This document shows positions 9,287 to 17,599 of a stretch of DNA of 64,000 nucleotides, one piece after another (within the stretch, counting starts at the first letter, position 1; every line of letters begins with the position of its first letter). The position numbers and the translations under genes were made by a program. The notes beneath the pieces were generated by a model, which was given only the letters and a program-made list of their open reading frames with translations, made no database searches and was not told the DNA's origin. The stretch is from the NCBI RefSeq assembly GCF_039851965.1, contig NZ_CP156674.1, positions 2,232,001-2,296,000 on the forward strand. The letters are read 5' to 3'. Source of the DNA: Pseudalkalibacillus hwajinpoensis. GTDB lineage: Bacteria > Bacillota > Bacilli > Bacillales > Guptibacillaceae.

Positions 9287-10498
9287 TTGGGCTATTATGA
9301 TAATGACGACTTTAACCGGCCAGTTAAGCAGAAGGGCAATCGCGGGGGGGCTTTTATTGCTGGACTCATCGGTGCGATTCTTGGTGCATTGTTACTCCTT
9401 TTTACGATCCCGGCTTTATCAGATTTTGGTGTGCTGCCCGATGTCTCGCTTGCCCCTCAGGAAGAGACGGAATCTGAAATCAATCAAGGAACGGTTACGA
9501 AAGATATAAGTATTGATGTTACAAACGATATAACTGCAGCAGTTGAAAATGTTGGAGAGGCCGTTGTAGGTGTGATCAACTTGCAGAAAACAGACTTCTG
9601 GGCTGAAGATTACGGGGAAGCGGGAGCAGGTTCAGGTGTTATTTACAAAAAAGAAGGCGGAGAAGCGTTTATTGTCACGAATAATCATGTAGTCGAGGGT
9701 GCAGGGCAGATTGAAGTTAGTTTAAATGCCGAGACACGCGTCTCAGCAGAGTTAGTAGGCACAGACCCTCTCATGGATCTTGCGGTACTTAGAATCCCTT
9801 CTGAGGCCGTTACGAAGATTGCAGAGTTTGGTGACTCTGATACGCTCAAGCCAGGAGAACCTGCCATTGCAATTGGAAACCCGCTTGGATTTCTTGAAGG
9901 TACAGTTACACAGGGAATTATAAGTAACCCTGAACGGTCGTTCCCAGTTGATACGGATCAGAATGGAACAATTGATTGGAATGCAGACGTCATTCAGACT
10001 GATGCATCTATTAATCCCGGAAACAGTGGTGGTGCTCTTATTAACATTTCTGGGCAGCTTGTAGGCATTAACTCAATGAAAATTGCACAGTCCAGTGTAG
10101 AGGGGATTGGTTTTTCAATTCCTATTAATATTGCTGCGCCGATTATTAGTGATCTTGAGAACTACGGTGAGGTGAGAAGACCACAAATCGGAATTGGTAC
10201 CAAGTCTCTTTCTGAGATACCTACTTATCATTGGAGTGAGTCACTTAAGCTTCCTGACGATATTGATCATGGGGTAGTAGTGATGAGTGTGTTTCCTACC
10301 TCGTCTGGAGATCAAGCTGGTTTGAAAGAACTTGATGTTATTACAGCAATGGATGGCCAAGAAATTAAAAATTCGATTGAACTTAGGAAATTTCTTTATA
10401 CGAAGAAGGAAATTGGGGATAAAGTTAAGCTTACGATTTATCGTGCTGGAGCTAAACAGGAGATTGATCTCACGCTCTCAGAACAGCAAAGCTCATAA
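9287..10498 (+). CDS. htrC: Membrane serine protease HtrC (HtrA/DegP family)
   Basis: A trypsin-like quality-control protease anchored by an N-terminal helix (FIAGLIGAILGALLLLFTIPAL). The triad is visible as H in TNNHVVEG, D in MDLAVLRI and S in NPGNSGGAL. A PDZ domain fills the last 100 residues. I place the start at TTG 9287 (LGYYDNDDFNRP), because HtrC proteins begin MGYYD and AGGAAAGGTG sits at the right distance. An ATG 63 bases upstream would add a poorly conserved basic leader. It lies just after the wal operon and has its own terminator. Confidence 0.93.
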   Translation: MGYYDNDDFNRPVKQKGNRGGAFIAGLIGAILGALLLLFTIPALSDFGVLPDVSLAPQEETESEINQGTVTKDISIDVTNDITAAVENVGEAVVGVINLQKTDFWAEDYGEAGAGSGVIYKKEGGEAFIVTNNHVVEGAGQIEVSLNAETRVSAELVGTDPLMDLAVLRIPSEAVTKIAEFGDSDTLKPGEPAIAIGNPLGFLEGTVTQGIISNPERSFPVDTDQNGTIDWNADVIQTDASINPGNSGGALINISGQLVGINSMKIAQSSVEGIGFSIPINIAAPIISDLENYGEVRRPQIGIGTKSLSEIPTYHWSESLKLPDDIDHGVVVMSVFPTSSGDQAGLKELDVITAMDGQEIKNSIELRKFLYTKKEIGDKVKLTIYRAGAKQEIDLTLSEQQSS

Positions 10499-10504
10499 TA
10501 AGAA

Positions 10505-10534
10505 ACAGGAGAGGAAACTCTCCTGTTTCCTTTT
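10505..10534 (+). terminator. Terminator of htrC
   Basis: Arms ACAGGAGAG (10505-10513) and CTCTCCTGT (10518-10526) around a GAAA loop, then TTCCTTTT. Confidence 0.9.
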
Positions 10535-10579
10535 GTGAAAATTATGCACAGTTGATAACTGATTGATGGAGGGAACTAT

Positions 10580-10744
10580 ATGAAGTTGTATTGTTGTGAG
10601 GAGCATGTTGAGTTAGCACTTGACGTAGCAGTAGATGAAACAGGACAGTTTCCCGTTTTAGAAAAGGTTGTGGATAAGGGAGTGAAGTTATCAACAACCT
10701 GTGAATATTGTAGTAATCGACCAACATATATGGTGTCGAACTAA
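10580..10744 (+). CDS. Small CxxH/CxxC zinc-ribbon-like protein
   Basis: A 54-residue protein, MKLYCCEEHVELALDVAV then TGQFPVLEKVV and ending CEYCSNRPTYMVSN. The C6-x-x-H9 and C41-x-x-C44 pairs could bind one zinc ion. It matches the small CxxH/CxxC family that in Bacillus sits between htrC and rlmH. Function is unknown. The ATG follows GATGGAGGGAACTAT. A perfect DnaA box lies inside the coding region (10669-10677). Confidence 0.85.
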   Translation: MKLYCCEEHVELALDVAVDETGQFPVLEKVVDKGVKLSTTCEYCSNRPTYMVSN

Positions 10745-10840
10745 TATTCGGTCACGATATGTGGATGGAAATTGTGCATATGTGGATAAAAACTGTGGAT
10801 AACATGTTTACTTACTGTGGATGTTCGATATAGTGGATAA
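10669..10840 (+). promoter_or_regulatory. DnaA-box cluster upstream of rlmH
   Basis: Three perfect TGTGGATAA boxes occur at 10669-10677, 10781-10789 and 10794-10802. The last two start 13 bases apart. Near matches lie at 10688-10696 (TTATCAACA, opposite strand), 10760-10768, 10816-10824 and 10832-10840 (AGTGGATAA). All forward boxes point towards rlmH. In Bacillus subtilis one of the DnaA-box clusters outside oriC lies at yydA, the rlmH orthologue. The likely role is DnaA titration or control of initiation, possibly with an effect on rlmH transcription. Confidence 0.75.
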
Positions 10841-10852
10841 GTGAGGTATAAG

Positions 10853-11332
10853 ATGAATATTAGTATCGTAACGGTTGGAAAGCTGAAGGAAAAATATTTA
10901 AAGCAAGGAATTGCTGAATACACAAAACGACTTGGTCCATACGCAAAAGTAGAGGTAATCGAAGTTCCTGATGAAAAAGCACCTGAAAATTTAAGTGAAA
11001 CACAAATGGTTCAAGTAAAAAAGGCTGAAGGGCAGCGAATATTGGGAAAAATCTCTCCCGATGCTCATGTTATTGCACTTGCCATTGATGGAAAAATGAG
11101 AACCTCTGAGCAGCTTGCACATGAACTTGACCAGCTAGCTACCTATGGAAAGAGTAAAATTGCATTCGTGATTGGTGGTTCTCTTGGTTTAAGTGATGAT
11201 GTGCTTAAGAGAGCCAATGACACATTGTCTTTTTCTAAAATGACTTTCCCACACCAGTTAATGAGACTTGTTCTAGTTGAACAAGTATATCGGGCGTTTA
11301 AAATTAATCGCGGTGAACCTTACCATAAGTAG
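10853..11332 (+). CDS. rlmH: 23S rRNA pseudouridine-1915 N3-methyltransferase RlmH
   Basis: A 159-residue SPOUT-class methyltransferase that modifies pseudouridine 1915 of 23S rRNA on the 70S ribosome. The start at 10853 gives MNISIVTVGKLKEKYLK, the usual N terminus, with GTGAGG 7 bases upstream; an in-frame ATG 12 bases earlier is less likely. The SAM-binding knot is seen in FVIGGSLGLSD and the C-terminal signature in FPHQLMRLVLVEQVYRAFK and the terminal GEPYHK. Near full identity in pattern to the B. subtilis protein. Confidence 0.97.
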   Translation: MNISIVTVGKLKEKYLKQGIAEYTKRLGPYAKVEVIEVPDEKAPENLSETQMVQVKKAEGQRILGKISPDAHVIALAIDGKMRTSEQLAHELDQLATYGKSKIAFVIGGSLGLSDDVLKRANDTLSFSKMTFPHQLMRLVLVEQVYRAFKINRGEPYHK

Positions 11333-12289
11333 TGGAACAGGTGGTGGGAAGCCTTTCTGCTAGTAGATATTGGCTCGTTTTCTAACGTTGCTGCTATTCA
11401 TCCTTTCAGAACAGATTCTTGATGAATTAGGCGAAAAGACGGAGGCGGTAGTTAGCAACAGTTCTTTCCCAAAAAAGATGTAATGGCGTTGATAAGAAAT
11501 TAGAATAACTGATCCTGTTGCCCTCTAAATTATTAAAAGCCTGGCGTGAGTTAATTTGTAAGTTCATACCAGGCTTTTTTTGTGATGTTTTTGAACCTAA
11601 TATACCCTTTAATTACTGCTTTTGAAGCAATTGATTTACAGTCTCTGTATGTACTTACATGCTTAAAGAGATTAATCACATATACGACTTCACTTAGGAA
11701 AATGAAAGACGTATTCCTACTAAATAATGGGATAAACTTATCATAATAATAAAAACGGAAAGTTATAAAGATAGAAGTGGAGTTTGGTAGAACATCTCTC
11801 CTGCCTTTCGGAACCATAGAGAGCACCCAAAAGGCTCATTGTAGCCCATATTAGTAAGTTTAAATCTGCATTCGCTCCTGTTAAACTGTGATCCTTGCCA
11901 TTTCTATTATGAGCCCAATGCTTACCCCTATTAAGAGTAAAGTCTGGCAAATACGGCTAATCTTTAAAAAGCACCCCTTCTTTATGAAACTCTTCCTATT
12001 AGTTTATTGTAGTATATAAAGTTCTAACTATAATCATGTTAATCATTTAGTGTGTAGTAGTTTTTAAATTGTCGAAGCTTCAACTTATTCAGGATATATT
12101 ATCATAATACATCGATTAAAATATTGTCGTTTCATATAATAAATTCATTGGGTTATTTTTAGAAATACCTATTTCAAAAAACTAATACTCTCAATAAGAA
12201 GAAAGAAGATAATAAATGGGATGCCCACTTCTAAGTGAGTGTGAAAATAATTATTTTATTTGCTGCATACATAAATTGAATACAAGTAA
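11333..12289. other. Gene-poor stretch between rlmH and the partition cassette
   Basis: About 950 bases without a convincing gene. It holds one terminator (11536-11583) and is AT-rich in its second half. Short open frames on the minus strand (11551-11826 and 11741-11950) lack ribosome sites. The second begins with TTG and reads partly like a protein (SLTGANADLNLLIWATMSLL), but I cannot support it as a gene. Confidence 0.5.
11536..11583 (+). terminator. Terminator-like hairpin downstream of rlmH
   Basis: Arms AAAGCCTGG and CCAGGCTTT, separated by about 24 bases, with seven T residues. It lies about 200 bases after rlmH. Confidence 0.65.
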
Positions 12290-12445
12290 ACAAATTTGTA
12301 CGCAAGTACACAATAAATGTATACTTGTATACATAAGAGTGTACACGTTGGTATTACTGATGTTTTCAAAAACGTAAACATGTACACAATAAATGTATAC
12401 TTGTATACGTAAATGTACACAAGTATACATATATGTAAACTAGAT
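12290..12445 (+). repeat. Centromere-like repeats (parC candidate)
   Basis: A 27-base direct repeat occurs at 12306-12332 and 12382-12408, 76 bases apart, each built from GTACAC and GTATACTTGTATAC blocks. Further GTAYAC or GTAAAC hexamers fill the gaps (for example 12341-12346, 12415-12420, 12423-12428). About a dozen GTAxAC units lie in 150 bases immediately before an actin-like segregation gene. Arrays like this are the centromeres of type II partition loci and usually also carry the promoter that the partner protein represses. The centromere role is inferred from position and form. Confidence 0.7.
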
Positions 12446-12539
12446 AGATTGACTTATTGACGTCATCTGTGATTTCAGATAACTTTTAGGTTAATAGTAG
12501 AAATACTAGACTTCTAAACATGAAAGGATGGATCATTTA

Positions 12540-13727
12540 ATGAGTAATTCAAGAATTGCAGCTGTTGATGTAGGTAACGACTCTTTAAAAGGAATCTATG
12601 GAAAAATTGAATCTGACCTATACATACCAAACGTTATTGCACGAGATATAGAAGATCGTCCGGTAATTGGAATCGAAGAATTAGATACGAAAGATCCGCT
12701 TGATGGCATTCACATTCGTGTGCACTCCCCTGCTTTGAAAGATAACAACGCAATCTACCGAGTAGGTAATCTAGCAACGAAAAGTGATAACCCTACAGAG
12801 TTGGATCCAGGAAGTGCAAAATCTGAAGAAGATCAAACACTCGTAATGCTGTTTGCTTCGCTTGCATTAGATGCAGTCGATGTGAAAAACTCAGCTAACT
12901 TCAAAAACCAAAACGGAGTTATTGATGCAAATTACACACTTGGAACTGGTCTTCCTTTACGTGAAGTTAAAGAGGGGAAAGACGTTGGTTATCGCTCAAG
13001 ACTTCTTGGTTCTGTTCACCAGGTTGAGTTTCTTGTTACTCCGAAATACCAGGGTAAAAAGGTCAATATTAAATTTGACGAAGTAAAAGTTTATCCTGAA
13101 GGATTTGCAGCGTATATCAACCTTGTGATGGACAATGATTTAAACATCATTAACAAAGATTTAATTGATAAGCGTATTCTAATTCAGGATATTGGTGGAC
13201 TTTCTACAGATATCGCTGTGATCAAAAATCGTAACGTTGATGATGACAAGGCACAGGGCTTCAACCTTGGAGTGGCTGAATCACTTGAGGCGATTCGTGA
13301 AGAAATCCGCTCGAAGCACGGTGTAGAACTTGATAGCCGTCGTGATGTTGTGGATATTATTACGAAGAAAAATGATCGCAATCATATTATGGTTCGCGGT
13401 AGTCGTACAAGCGTGCACGATATTACAGATCGCATTTTGCTAGAACTTGCTAAGAAGCAATATCGTCATCTTCGCAATGTATGGCAAAAGAATTCTCAAT
13501 CAGAAATCTGTTATTTTGTCGGCGGGGGCTCAATTGTATTGAAAGATTACTTAAAAACGCTTAATAATAACCTGGACGGCTACAATATCGATTTCTTTGA
13601 AGATGAAAAAGAAAGCATCTGGATGATGTCCAACGCTTATTACAAGCTTATTTCTGATTACAACAGAAAGAATGCAAGGGAAAAGCCGCAGGAAAAGAAA
13701 GAAGATAAGCAGAAGGTCAAAAACTAG
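12540..13727 (+). CDS. parM: ParM/StbA-type actin-like segregation ATPase
   Basis: A 395-residue actin-fold ATPase. Phosphate 1 is VDVGNDSLKG near the N terminus, phosphate 2 is IQDIGGLSTDIAV near residue 220, and the adenosine motif is CYFVGGGSIVL near 330. This is the ParM/Alp group that forms filaments and pushes DNA copies apart. I prefer the ATG at 12540, because GAAAGGATGG sits 8 bases before it; the ATG at 12528 overlaps that site. The C-terminal 25 residues are highly charged (REKPQEKKEDKQK). It follows the repeat array and is 12 bases before its likely DNA-binding partner. Such genes are usually on plasmids. Confidence 0.85.
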   Translation: MSNSRIAAVDVGNDSLKGIYGKIESDLYIPNVIARDIEDRPVIGIEELDTKDPLDGIHIRVHSPALKDNNAIYRVGNLATKSDNPTELDPGSAKSEEDQTLVMLFASLALDAVDVKNSANFKNQNGVIDANYTLGTGLPLREVKEGKDVGYRSRLLGSVHQVEFLVTPKYQGKKVNIKFDEVKVYPEGFAAYINLVMDNDLNIINKDLIDKRILIQDIGGLSTDIAVIKNRNVDDDKAQGFNLGVAESLEAIREEIRSKHGVELDSRRDVVDIITKKNDRNHIMVRGSRTSVHDITDRILLELAKKQYRHLRNVWQKNSQSEICYFVGGGSIVLKDYLKTLNNNLDGYNIDFFEDEKESIWMMSNAYYKLISDYNRKNAREKPQEKKEDKQKVKN

Positions 13728-13739
13728 TAGGGTGATTTG

Positions 13740-14306
13740 ATGAAAAAGGCGGGGATGACTGGGATTCAGAGGGGTCAAGCGATCACATTTCGCTTACCCT
13801 CTGACACACCTGATCATATTCTAAAGCAATTGCAAAGGCTTAAAGAAGAAGAAAAAAGAAACTTTTCAAGCCGCATTGCAGAGTATGTATTAGATGGTGT
13901 TACTCAAACAATAAGACGCGATAATGATGCCATCACCGTGCCGTTGCCAAAGGGATTAAGCAAAGCGCAGCGAGACTGGCTCAAGCACGAACATTCAGAA
14001 GCGCTACTTGGGAATATCGTTTACCAAATTTTATCAGATCCTCTGCGCGCTGCATCCCTGCTTGCTTCGTTTAATAGTAACTCGATCGACATCGATCAAG
14101 CGCTCTATTTACAAGAAAGCACGGGTAATGCAGTGTATAGAGATATGCCTGAACCGGTTGAGGAACCTTTGCTGACGTCTGATGATGATCTAATGAATTT
14201 TGATTGGGATCAGGCGAAGCAGGAGCAAAGTTCAGCGGTAGAAGAAGAGAAAGAAGAGAGCGTAGACGATTTGCTCGGCGGATTTCTCGATAAAATGAAT
14301 AAGTAA
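13740..14306 (+). CDS. parR: Ribbon-helix-helix partition adaptor (ParR-like)
   Basis: A 188-residue protein. Residues 15-55 fit a ribbon-helix-helix fold: a strand QAITFRLPS, then helices DHILKQLQRLKEEE and FSSRIAEYVLDG. This is the DNA-binding fold of ParR proteins. The rest is helical, then acidic, and ends with DDLLGGFLDKMNK, a short amphipathic tail like those that contact ParM filaments. The name rests on fold and gene order rather than recognisable sequence identity. ATG 13740 has GGGTGATTT upstream and a TTG just before it. A terminator follows, closing a two-gene operon with parM. Confidence 0.65.
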   Translation: MKKAGMTGIQRGQAITFRLPSDTPDHILKQLQRLKEEEKRNFSSRIAEYVLDGVTQTIRRDNDAITVPLPKGLSKAQRDWLKHEHSEALLGNIVYQILSDPLRAASLLASFNSNSIDIDQALYLQESTGNAVYRDMPEPVEEPLLTSDDDLMNFDWDQAKQEQSSAVEEEKEESVDDLLGGFLDKMNK

Positions 14307-14312
14307 TAAGGT

Positions 14313-14343
14313 AAGGCAGCGGGGATCTCCCGCTGCCTTTTTA
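14313..14343. terminator. Bidirectional terminator between parR and nagE
   Basis: Arms AAGGCAGCGGG (14313-14323) and CCCGCTGCCTT (14329-14339), with T-rich flanks on the plus side. It separates convergent genes. Confidence 0.9.
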
Positions 14344-14363
14344 AACTTTTTTCCGGGTAATAC

Positions 14364-16232
14364 TTAATCAATCGTGATGATTCCTGCATCACCCTTGTTA
14401 ACGTTGCCGGATTTTTTTAATTTCAATGTTTGTAGATTTGTGAAGATGATTGGGGTAGCAAGGGATGGGACAGAACGTCGTACGTGATCAATATCCACTT
14501 CCATCAGTTTCTGTCCTCTCGTAACAGTGTCACCCTCTTTTACAAATGTTTTAAAGCCTTCACCCTTTAGGTTTACTGTATCAATCCCTACATGAATTAA
14601 AATTTCAAACCCTTGAGTAGATTTAATTCCGATCGCGTGCTTAGTCGGAAATACGCTGACGATTTCGCCGTCAACTGGTGATGAGAAATTCCCATCCTCT
14701 GGGAGAATAGCGAAGCCGTCACCCATCATTCCTTTAGAAAACACCCCGTCAGGAACATCATGTAATGGAATGATTTTACCTTGAACAGGCATGATAAAAT
14801 CAGTTTCGGCAAGAGAGTGAGTGATTGAAGGTTTACCTTCAGCAGCAGCAGGGGCTTCTGGATCAATGCCGCGCATAGCGTCAGCTACGAACTCTACATC
14901 TGTCCCTACAATAATCTGCAGGTTGCGGTTATTTACTTTCACAACTCCGCGTGCACCGTGTTTCTTAAGCTCTGATTCGTCTACTTTTGACATGTCGTTC
15001 ATTTGCAACCGCAGACGGGTGGTGCAGTTTTCAATTGAAGAAATATTATCGAGACCCCCAATACTTCTAACAAAATGACCAGCCATGACCGTGTATTTGT
15101 CACCCTCTGCAGGTGTACTGGATTGTGCTTCCATATCTTCATCCTCACGCCCAGGTGTTTTAAGATTCAGTTTCTTGATTAAGAAATAGAAGATAACGAA
15201 ATAGATAATACCGTAAAGGATTCCAATTCCTAAAAGAAGGCCTGGCTTCTGAGCTAAACCATAGTTAAGGAAGAAGTCAATCGCACCAGCCGAAAAGCCA
15301 AAGCCGTGGTGAATATCCAATACGTAAGCTAGAACCATGGAACTCGCTGTTAAAAGTGCGTGAATTCCATATAATAGTGGTGATAAGAACATGAAAGCAA
15401 ATTCGATTGGCTCTGTAATTCCGGTTAAGAAGGAAGCAAATGCAATCCCGATTAGCATTCCACTAATCTCTGCCCTTCGACTTTTCTTCGCTGCAGCAAT
15501 CATTGCAAAACATGCAGCAGGAAGACCAAACATCATAATCGGGAAGAATCCTGCCATAAAAATACCGGCAGTAGGATCACCCTCGAAGAAACGATTCAAA
15601 TCACCAGTTGCTCCATTATAATCACCAAACACAAACCAGACCAGACTATTCAATACATGATGGAGACCAAATGGAATAAGAAGTCTGTTTAGGAATCCGA
15701 ATACTCCAACACCAAGTGCTCCAGCGCCAATAATCCATTCACCAACCGCATTAATTCCCTCTTGAATAGGAGGCCATACGAATCCGAATAAACCTGCAAG
15801 AATAACCATAGCTGTGGCGGTAACGATTGGAACAAATCGTCGACCGCCGAAGAATCCAAGCCAGGTTGGCAGCTTAATATCATGGAAACGATTATATAGA
15901 AGTCCGGCGACAATACCAGAGAGAATACCTCCCAGGATTGCCATGTTAATATTCTCATTAATTGCCTGTGTTCCCTGTGTGAGAACAAGATAGCCAATTG
16001 CACCTGCAAGACCGGCAGCACCGTTCCCATCTTTTGAGAATCCAATCGCAACACCAATTGCAAAAATAAGTGCTAAGTTATCAAAGATAGCGCCTCCTGC
16101 TGCGGCTACAAAAGGAATACCAAGTAAATCATCCTGTCCTAAACGAAGCAGCAATGCAGCAGCTGGAAGTACAGCAATCGGTAGCATGAGCGACTTACCG
16201 ATCCGTTGTAAGGCTCCGAGCATAATATTCAA
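14364..16232 (-). CDS. nagE: N-acetylglucosamine PTS transporter EIICBA
   Basis: A 622-residue fused sugar permease-phosphotransferase. Residues 1-355 are the EIIC membrane channel (about ten helices, starting MLGALQRIGKSLMLPIAVLP; signature ITEPIEFAFMF). Residues 380-455 are EIIB, with the phosphocysteine in IENCTTRLRLQM. Residues about 480-622 are EIIA, with the active histidine in ILIHVGIDTVNLKGEGF. It imports GlcNAc as GlcNAc-6-phosphate, the substrate of the divergent nagA-nagB. A cre site and two NagR operators lie in the divergent region. The EIIA domain could also serve PTS proteins that lack one, such as the sucrose EIIBC in this window. Confidence 0.93.
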   Translation of the reverse strand: MNIMLGALQRIGKSLMLPIAVLPAAALLLRLGQDDLLGIPFVAAAGGAIFDNLALIFAIGVAIGFSKDGNGAAGLAGAIGYLVLTQGTQAINENINMAILGGILSGIVAGLLYNRFHDIKLPTWLGFFGGRRFVPIVTATAMVILAGLFGFVWPPIQEGINAVGEWIIGAGALGVGVFGFLNRLLIPFGLHHVLNSLVWFVFGDYNGATGDLNRFFEGDPTAGIFMAGFFPIMMFGLPAACFAMIAAAKKSRRAEISGMLIGIAFASFLTGITEPIEFAFMFLSPLLYGIHALLTASSMVLAYVLDIHHGFGFSAGAIDFFLNYGLAQKPGLLLGIGILYGIIYFVIFYFLIKKLNLKTPGREDEDMEAQSSTPAEGDKYTVMAGHFVRSIGGLDNISSIENCTTRLRLQMNDMSKVDESELKKHGARGVVKVNNRNLQIIVGTDVEFVADAMRGIDPEAPAAAEGKPSITHSLAETDFIMPVQGKIIPLHDVPDGVFSKGMMGDGFAILPEDGNFSSPVDGEIVSVFPTKHAIGIKSTQGFEILIHVGIDTVNLKGEGFKTFVKEGDTVTRGQKLMEVDIDHVRRSVPSLATPIIFTNLQTLKLKKSGNVNKGDAGIITID

Positions 16233-16246
16233 CCCCCTTTTTAGTT

Positions 16247-16260
16247 TGAAAACGTTTTAT
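16247..16260. promoter_or_regulatory. cre-like CcpA site between nagE and nagA
   Basis: TGAAAACGTTTTAT matches the cre consensus TGWAARCGYTWNCW except at one position. It lies 15 bases upstream of the nagE start, in its leader. Confidence 0.65.
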
Positions 16261-16290
16261 ATTCACGTTTATCATACCAACACTTAATAT

Positions 16291-16306
16291 AGTTGTCTAT
16301 ACCAAT
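16291..16306. promoter_or_regulatory. NagR (YvoA) operator 1
   Basis: AGTTGTCTATACCAAT is the reverse complement of the dre motif ATTGGTATAGACAACT bound by NagR/YvoA in Bacillus. It faces nagE. Confidence 0.85.
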
Positions 16307-16336
16307 TTACTGGAACGCAAGAGGACTGGTTCGCTA

Positions 16337-16352
16337 ACTGGTATAGACAACT
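16337..16352. promoter_or_regulatory. NagR (YvoA) operator 2
   Basis: ACTGGTATAGACAACT differs from operator 1 (read on the same strand) only at its first two bases. The pair is inverted, 46 bases apart, one for each divergent promoter. GlcN-6-phosphate or GlcNAc-6-phosphate releases NagR in the studied systems. Confidence 0.85.
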
Positions 16353-16407
16353 GTACTTATCAGTGGTACTATTCAAGTAATAAGATTCGTGTAAAGGAGT
16401 TAAAACA

Positions 16408-17586
16408 ATGGGCGATAACAGGTTTGTCATTGAAAATATAACGGTGTATGCCGCGCAAGAAACGATATTAAATGGTTATATTGAAGTGAAGAACGGTCAA
16501 ATTGACAGAATAGGTCACTTCAGTGAGCGAGTGGCAAAGGATAATGAGACGGTTTATACCTTATCCGGAAAGGTAAGCTTACTCCCTGGCATGATTGATG
16601 TTCATATCCATGGTGTAAATGGAGCCGATACGATGGATGCGACGATAGAAGCGCTGGACGTGATGACTGAAGCGCTACCAAAAGAAGGGACAACTAGCTT
16701 TCTTGCAACAACGATTACTCAGGATGCGCCAGCTATTGAAAAAGCGATTAAAAACGCTGGAGAGTATATACAAGAGAAGCAACAAAGTGGACGAGCTGAG
16801 GTTCTTGGTATCCATTTAGAGGGTCCATTTCTGAACAGCAAGCGCGCAGGTGCACAGCCTCCCCACGCGATTTTAGATCCAGATGTTACTCTGTTTGAAA
16901 AATGGAATAAAATGGCAGGAGGAGCGATTAAGCTTGTCACATTAGCTCCCGAAAAAGACGGAGGTCTTGAAATAGTTCGCTATTTATCAAACAAAGGGAT
17001 TGTGGCGTCAATTGGCCATTCTGATGCAACATACGAGCAGGTCATGGAAGCAGTTCAAAATGGGGCGTCTCACGTCACACATCTCTTTAATGGGATGAGG
17101 GGCCTTCATCATCGTGAACCTGGTGTTGCGGGTGCAGCGCTTTTGAGTAATCATCTCAAAGCAGAAGTCATAGCAGATGGTTATCACGTTAGACCTGAGA
17201 TGCTTGCGTTAGCTTATCAGCAGAAAACGGATCGAGGTATCGTGTTGATTACAGATGCCATGCGAGCAAAGTGTTTGAAGAATGGGCAGTATGATTTAGG
17301 TGGGCAAGATGTTCATGTTGAAGGTGGTAAGGCACTATTAGCTAATGGAACGCTGGCAGGAAGCGTATTGAAAATGAATCATGCTTTGACTAATATTCAG
17401 AAGTTTACGGGCTGCACACTTGAGAATGCGATTAAGATGGCAGCGGAAAATCCAGCAAAACAGCTTGGCGTGTTTGATCGAAAAGGAAGTCTAGCTGAAG
17501 GAAAAGATGCTGATCTTATTGTTCTTGATGAGGCAGGGGAAGTTGTTATGACATTTTGCAAAGGCGAGCTTGCATATTCCAAATAG
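16408..17586 (+). CDS. nagA: N-acetylglucosamine-6-phosphate deacetylase
   Basis: A 392-residue amidohydrolase that removes acetate from GlcNAc-6-phosphate to give GlcN-6-phosphate. The metal and catalytic residues are visible: IDVHIHG near residues 68-74, HLEGPF, IGHSDAT, THLFNGM and the catalytic aspartate in LITDAMRAK. The ATG is preceded by GTAAAGGAG. It opens the operon nagA-nagB-nagR-SIS, with nagB 13 bases downstream. Expression is expected to be induced by amino sugars through the NagR operators upstream. Confidence 0.96.
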   Translation: MGDNRFVIENITVYAAQETILNGYIEVKNGQIDRIGHFSERVAKDNETVYTLSGKVSLLPGMIDVHIHGVNGADTMDATIEALDVMTEALPKEGTTSFLATTITQDAPAIEKAIKNAGEYIQEKQQSGRAEVLGIHLEGPFLNSKRAGAQPPHAILDPDVTLFEKWNKMAGGAIKLVTLAPEKDGGLEIVRYLSNKGIVASIGHSDATYEQVMEAVQNGASHVTHLFNGMRGLHHREPGVAGAALLSNHLKAEVIADGYHVRPEMLALAYQQKTDRGIVLITDAMRAKCLKNGQYDLGGQDVHVEGGKALLANGTLAGSVLKMNHALTNIQKFTGCTLENAIKMAAENPAKQLGVFDRKGSLAEGKDADLIVLDEAGEVVMTFCKGELAYSK

Positions 17587-17599
17587 GGGAGTGAATGAG

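Noticed and set aside
11551..11826. 91-codon minus-strand frame after rlmH
   Set aside because: Begins in AT-rich sequence without a ribosome site, overlaps the terminator region and has no recognisable motif.
12290..14306. Integrated plasmid or phage
   Set aside because: Only partition genes are present. No replication, integrase, transfer or attachment-site duplication is visible, so an integrated element is not supported.
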